From assembly GCF_014191355.1 (NCBI RefSeq), contig NZ_JACHWM010000013.1, positions 1 through 64,000 on the forward strand: a DNA stretch of 64,000 bases, in the 5' to 3' direction. Below are positions 60,727-64,000 of the stretch, piece after piece. How positions within the stretch are numbered: the first letter of the stretch is position 1; each line of letters starts with the position of its first letter. A program made the position numbers and the translations under genes. The notes below the pieces were generated by a model that was not told the DNA's origin, searched no databases, and saw nothing but the letters and a program-made list of their open reading frames with translations. This DNA comes from Methylobacterium sp. R2-1 (GTDB lineage: Bacteria > Pseudomonadota > Alphaproteobacteria > Rhizobiales > Beijerinckiaceae).

Positions 60727-61601
60727 CAGGCAGCTCCTGTATTGGCGAGGAGGAAGGGAAGGGCGCGACCGAGTGCGACAGGCACCACCGAGGCGTGGTT
60801 CTCGCCCTCGAAGATGTGAAACTGGACTTCGCGGTCCGCGCCTGCTGAGTGTCCGAGGTGCCCGGCCACCGCCCGGGCGTTGGCGATCATGGCACGGTCC
60901 GGCGCTTCCCGATCCAGCGCAGCGTGGTCCGGAGGCTCACACTCCGCGCGACAAGACGCTGGAGCCACTCGCTCTTCGAGAGCACCGACCGCGATCATCA
61001 GAGGGACCGACAGCGCGAGAGGCGTTGCCGCACAGGTTCGTAGCAGAGCACGGTCGTCGAACCAGAGCGATGGGCTCGCGGCGGCGTAGGCCGCGAAGGC
61101 CCAGGGCCGCGTCAAGACGGTGTGGAGGACGAACAGACCGCCGAACGAGTGCCCGAACAGGACGCGGCGTTGGTTGGCTAGACCGAAGCGTGCATCGATC
61201 AGAGGACTCAGCTCGTCGGTGAGGAAATCGAGGAAGGCGTCCGCGCCACCGGTATCGCAATCGTCTGCCGCGCCGCCGGAGCGTGGCGGTGTCAGATCAT
61301 AGCGGCGGCGCGCGACGTCCACGACATCGTCGATCGGATAGCCAATACCGACGGCGATGGCAGGGCGTACGCCCGTGACATCGGGCCGGCGCGCTCGCAT
61401 GCGTAGGCTGTCGAGCAGCGTGCCGAACCATGCGTTGCCATCGAGCAGGTAAACGACATCCCAGCCCTCCCGCGGCATCGGCGTATCCGGCCAGCCCAGC
61501 AAGATGCGATAGGGTCGGCCAGCCCGCGAAGGGATATCCCACTGCTCGGTGTTAGGCAGGCGCACAGGGACCGGGAAGTCCGAACGGACTCTCGTCAGCA
61601 T
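60726..61601 (-). CDS. Siderophore esterase candidate (Fes/IroE/BesA-like alpha/beta hydrolase)
   Basis: 291 residues, esterase-D fold. Nucleophile Ser152 sits in FGHSFGGLFVLH, preceded by YLLDGNAWFG and GIGYPIDDVVDVARRRYDLTPP, a pattern shared by enterobactin/salmochelin esterases; the probable catalytic His is in EGENHASVVP. No signal peptide is obvious, so it likely acts in the cytoplasm, hydrolysing the ester backbone of the imported siderophore to release iron. It lies 4 bases after the receptor gene and is coupled to the binding-protein gene. Confidence 0.87.
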   Translation of the reverse strand: MLTRVRSDFPVPVRLPNTEQWDIPSRAGRPYRILLGWPDTPMPREGWDVVYLLDGNAWFGTLLDSLRMRARRPDVTGVRPAIAVGIGYPIDDVVDVARRRYDLTPPRSGGAADDCDTGGADAFLDFLTDELSPLIDARFGLANQRRVLFGHSFGGLFVLHTVLTRPWAFAAYAAASPSLWFDDRALLRTCAATPLALSVPLMIAVGALEERVAPASCRAECEPPDHAALDREAPDRAMIANARAVAGHLGHSAGADREVQFHIFEGENHASVVPVALGRALPFLLANTGAA

Positions 61602-61605
61602 GGGC

Positions 61606-63903
61606 TCACCAGCGATAGGACACGGTGGCGAGAATGGTGCGGCTCGTCCCGTAGAAGCACTGGTTCGCCGAGGCGCATGCAGAGACGTACTGCTTGTCGA
61701 ACAGATTGGTAGCGTTCACCGCCGCAGTCAGCCCTCTCAAAGCGGGGTTCATAGCCCCGAAATCGTAGTGAACCTGCGCGTCGAGGAGCAGGTAACCCGG
61801 TACCTTGTAAGCGGCGGAGTTGACCGCATCTCCGAACGAAGCGCCGATGTAGCGCAAGCCGCCACCGAAGCCGAAACCGCGCAGCTCCCCGCTCTGGAAG
61901 GTGTAGTCGCCCCAGCCGGCGATCGTCTGATCCGGTACGCCCACCGGCCGCTTTCCCTGAACGGCGACGCCATCCGTGACCACGCTGCTGCGCGTGACTC
62001 TCACATCGGCGTATCCGTACGAAGCAATCAGCGCGAGGCCAGGCAAGGGAGATGCCTTGGCGCTGAACTCGACGCCCTTCGAGTTGATCGCACCAGTCTG
62101 AACCTGGCACACGGTGGCGCTGCACCCCGTCACCGCCGTGTTGGTACTGGTGTGGGCGGTGTCGGTCGTCAGAACGTTGTACTGCGTGAGGTCGAAGGCG
62201 GCGACCTGCAGGAGCGCATCGACGCCCGGCGGCTGGTACTTGATACCGATTTCGTACTGCTCACCCGTCGTCGGCTGGAATGGCGTCCCACCGTAACCGG
62301 TGCCTGCCTGCGGCTCGAACGAAGTCGCGTAATCCGCGAAGGGTGCCAAGCCATTCTCGAATTGGTAGAGCAAGCCCACACGCCACGTCGTCGCCTCGCT
62401 GTTGGTCTCGGCCACCGTCGAGCGGCCTGTCGACAGGGTCGTGGTTTGCGACCAGTTCCTGGCCCAGTCGTGGCGGATGCCCGCCTGCAAGTTCCAGTTG
62501 CCCCACTGGATCTGGTCCTCGCCATAGAGGCCGAGCTGACTGTTATCCTGTCGCTGCTCGGTCGTCAGGCCAGGCACGGTGAAGGCGCCGTAGGCAGCGG
62601 TCAGGTAGTTGACGTAGCTCGTCGTACCCGTCCCGTACTTGGCTGTCGGACCTGTCCAGAGATAGCCGAGGCCGGTCAGCACCGTGTGCTTCAGCGGCCC
62701 CGTCCAGAAATGCGCCTCCGCCTCGTTGTCGAGGGCGATCGCGTCCAGGCTCTCGACGTAGCGCTGCGGCGTGCGGGCAAGACACAGATAAGTTCGGCCC
62801 CCGCAGAGGGAGGATGCCGCGTAAGGGCTGCCGCCCGCGGGCACCGAGAAGGCCTTGAAGTCGGTATCGAGATGGAAGTAGCGGAAGTTCTGGCGCACCG
62901 CGAGCGTGTCGTCGAAGATGTGCTCGAACTGGTAGCTGAAAGCGGCCTGGTCTCGGCTGAAGCTGTTGTAGAGCGGGTTGCCGCTCTGGAAGGTGTAGGG
63001 GATCTGCCCATTCGGGTTGCGCAGCAGCGTGCCGAGGGCCGGCATCCAGTTCGAGTGGAAGCTGTTGGGATCGCGCTGATACAGGCCTTGGACCGAGAGG
63101 GTCGTGGCGGCATCTGGGCGCCAAGTCAGCATCGGCGCAATCATCATGCGCTGGTTCGAACTGTCCTTGACGGCGGTGTCTGTGTCGCGCCCGAGGCCGA
63201 TCAAGCGGTAGAGGAGGTGTCCCTCCGGATCGACGGGGCCGCTTAGGTCAAAGCCGCCCTCCACATGTCCGTAATTGCCGATCCGCGTGATGACCTCGTT
63301 ATAGGGGACTGCGAGCGGACGCTTGCCGACGAGATTGACCAAGCCGCCGGGATTGGACTGGCCATAGAGCACGGAAGCCGGCCCGTGCAGGACGTCGATG
63401 CGCTCCAGCAGGTAAGGCTCGATCGACGGGATGGCGTAGTTGACGCCCTTCGGCAGGCGCAGGTTGTCGAGGAACTGTACGTAGCTGGCATTGCCGCCGA
63501 AGCCGCCGAAGCCACGGATGAAGACGCTGTCAGACCGATTACCGCCGCGCGTCTCGGCGGCCAGGCCAGGTTCGTAGCGCAGGGCTTGGCTGACGCTGAG
63601 CGAGGCTTGCGCCTCGATCTGTGCGCGGGGCACCACCGTAATCGACTGAGGCGTCCGACCGATCGGCGTCGCGGTCTTCGTTCCCGTTGCAGTCACAGCC
63701 GGTGCGTAGCCGGCGGATGGCCCACCACCAGGGCCGCCTGAACCCTCGACAGAGAGGGCGTCGAGAGTGACTTCTTCGGTCGTGGCGCCAGTCCGGATGC
63801 CGGGCGCGGCCTGGGAGGCCGTGCCGGAAATGGATACGAGAGTGCCGCCGAGCAGGAGCAGTGACGACCAGGGCTCGCGGCGGGAATGCAAGATCTTGAG
63901 CAC
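61606..63903 (-). CDS. TonB-dependent siderophore receptor (FhuA/FhuE/FoxA family)
   Basis: 765 residues. Signal peptide region WSSLLLLGGTLVSISGTASQAAPG, TonB box area TLDALSVEG, then plug with GRTPQSITVVPRAQIEAQASLSVSQALRYEPGLAAE, SVFIRGFGG and YLLERIDVLHGPASVLYGQSNPGGLVNLVGKRP: the TonB-siderophore subfamily signature. The barrel closes with CFYGTSRTILATVSYRW, including the Cys pair (ACASANQCFYG) common in this subfamily. It is the promoter-proximal gene. No clear Fur or Irr box could be seen in the 97 bases before it up to the window end, so the regulatory site may lie beyond. Confidence 0.93.
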   Translation of the reverse strand: MLKILHSRREPWSSLLLLGGTLVSISGTASQAAPGIRTGATTEEVTLDALSVEGSGGPGGGPSAGYAPAVTATGTKTATPIGRTPQSITVVPRAQIEAQASLSVSQALRYEPGLAAETRGGNRSDSVFIRGFGGFGGNASYVQFLDNLRLPKGVNYAIPSIEPYLLERIDVLHGPASVLYGQSNPGGLVNLVGKRPLAVPYNEVITRIGNYGHVEGGFDLSGPVDPEGHLLYRLIGLGRDTDTAVKDSSNQRMMIAPMLTWRPDAATTLSVQGLYQRDPNSFHSNWMPALGTLLRNPNGQIPYTFQSGNPLYNSFSRDQAAFSYQFEHIFDDTLAVRQNFRYFHLDTDFKAFSVPAGGSPYAASSLCGGRTYLCLARTPQRYVESLDAIALDNEAEAHFWTGPLKHTVLTGLGYLWTGPTAKYGTGTTSYVNYLTAAYGAFTVPGLTTEQRQDNSQLGLYGEDQIQWGNWNLQAGIRHDWARNWSQTTTLSTGRSTVAETNSEATTWRVGLLYQFENGLAPFADYATSFEPQAGTGYGGTPFQPTTGEQYEIGIKYQPPGVDALLQVAAFDLTQYNVLTTDTAHTSTNTAVTGCSATVCQVQTGAINSKGVEFSAKASPLPGLALIASYGYADVRVTRSSVVTDGVAVQGKRPVGVPDQTIAGWGDYTFQSGELRGFGFGGGLRYIGASFGDAVNSAAYKVPGYLLLDAQVHYDFGAMNPALRGLTAAVNATNLFDKQYVSACASANQCFYGTSRTILATVSYRW

Positions 63904-64000
63904 GACTTTCGGTCCCGGAAGGCATCCCCGGGAGCGCAGGAACGCTCGAACTCCCTCGGGGAACGCGTTCGCTCATAGGAAGATTAGGCTGAGGCGAGCA

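Noticed and set aside
61549-63246. Plus-strand 565-codon frame opposite the siderophore receptor
   Set aside because: Antisense of a full TonB receptor; no ribosome-binding site or domain.
63904-64000. Fur or Irr (ICE) box upstream of the siderophore receptor
   Set aside because: No palindrome matching either consensus was visible in the 97 bases available.

Overview
The window is high-GC DNA with dense, overlapping, operon-rich coding. The gene content (NDUFS4-type complex I domain, ROSE-type heat-shock leader, pRiA4b ORF-3 protein, IS630/IS1182/ISL3 remnants, many TonB receptors and aromatic-acid genes) suggests an alphaproteobacterium of the Hyphomicrobiales, most like Methylobacterium/Methylorubrum. 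This placement is inferred from gene families; there is no rRNA or tRNA in the window to confirm it.

Layout. 1-3018: two fused permease/ATPase ABC half-transporters (the first is cut by the window edge), probably a heterodimer. 3.1-4.0 kb: IS3 and IS630 debris. 4.2-9.7 kb: stress island with a ROSE-like RNA thermometer, two small heat-shock proteins, several small unknown or membrane proteins, an NDUFS4-like fusion, an orphan RND adaptor and PsiE; it recalls the transmissible locus of stress tolerance. 10-22.3 kb: UbiD decarboxylase, LysR regulator and a second operon of aldehyde dehydrogenase, UbiX, ThDP decarboxylase, FMN 2-hydroxy-acid oxidase, a 25-codon ORF, SSS transporter and FAD-linked 2-hydroxy-acid dehydrogenase. 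Together these read as a mandelate-type aromatic 2-hydroxy-acid pathway. 22.3-32 kb, minus strand: MFS carrier, crotonase, acyl-CoA ligase, three-subunit molybdenum hydroxylase whose large subunit carries a CoxG domain, and an AraC regulator.

32-36.5 kb is a graveyard of phage and IS fragments with a free-standing M41-like peptidase. 36.6-43.8 kb is the most interesting locus: a TonB receptor, a CobN-type chelatase with a signal peptide and a C-terminal membrane anchor, an ExbB/TolQ-type proton channel and a DUF2149 protein, closely resembling HmuR-HmuS-HmuU-HmuV of Bacteroidota. It converges on a cobalamin-riboswitch-controlled uptake operon (49.8-43.9 kb, minus): SAM methyltransferase, BtuB-, BtuF-, BtuC- and BtuD-like proteins. 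50-54.8 kb holds an accessory zone with IS remnants, a cysteine-rich MarR regulator divergent from an RclC-like membrane protein with twin operators, a broken cation-diffusion facilitator and an intact tyrosine integrase. 54.9-57.0 kb is a NimT/NimR-like exporter-regulator pair whose regulator now ends inside an IS1182 terminal repeat. 57.7-63.9 kb, minus, is a complete siderophore utilisation operon: TonB receptor, esterase, binding protein, permease, ATPase.

Taken together the window is dominated by metal and tetrapyrrole acquisition (four transport systems), stress tolerance and aromatic-acid catabolism, stitched together by degraded mobile elements. No CRISPR array, rRNA or tRNA was seen.
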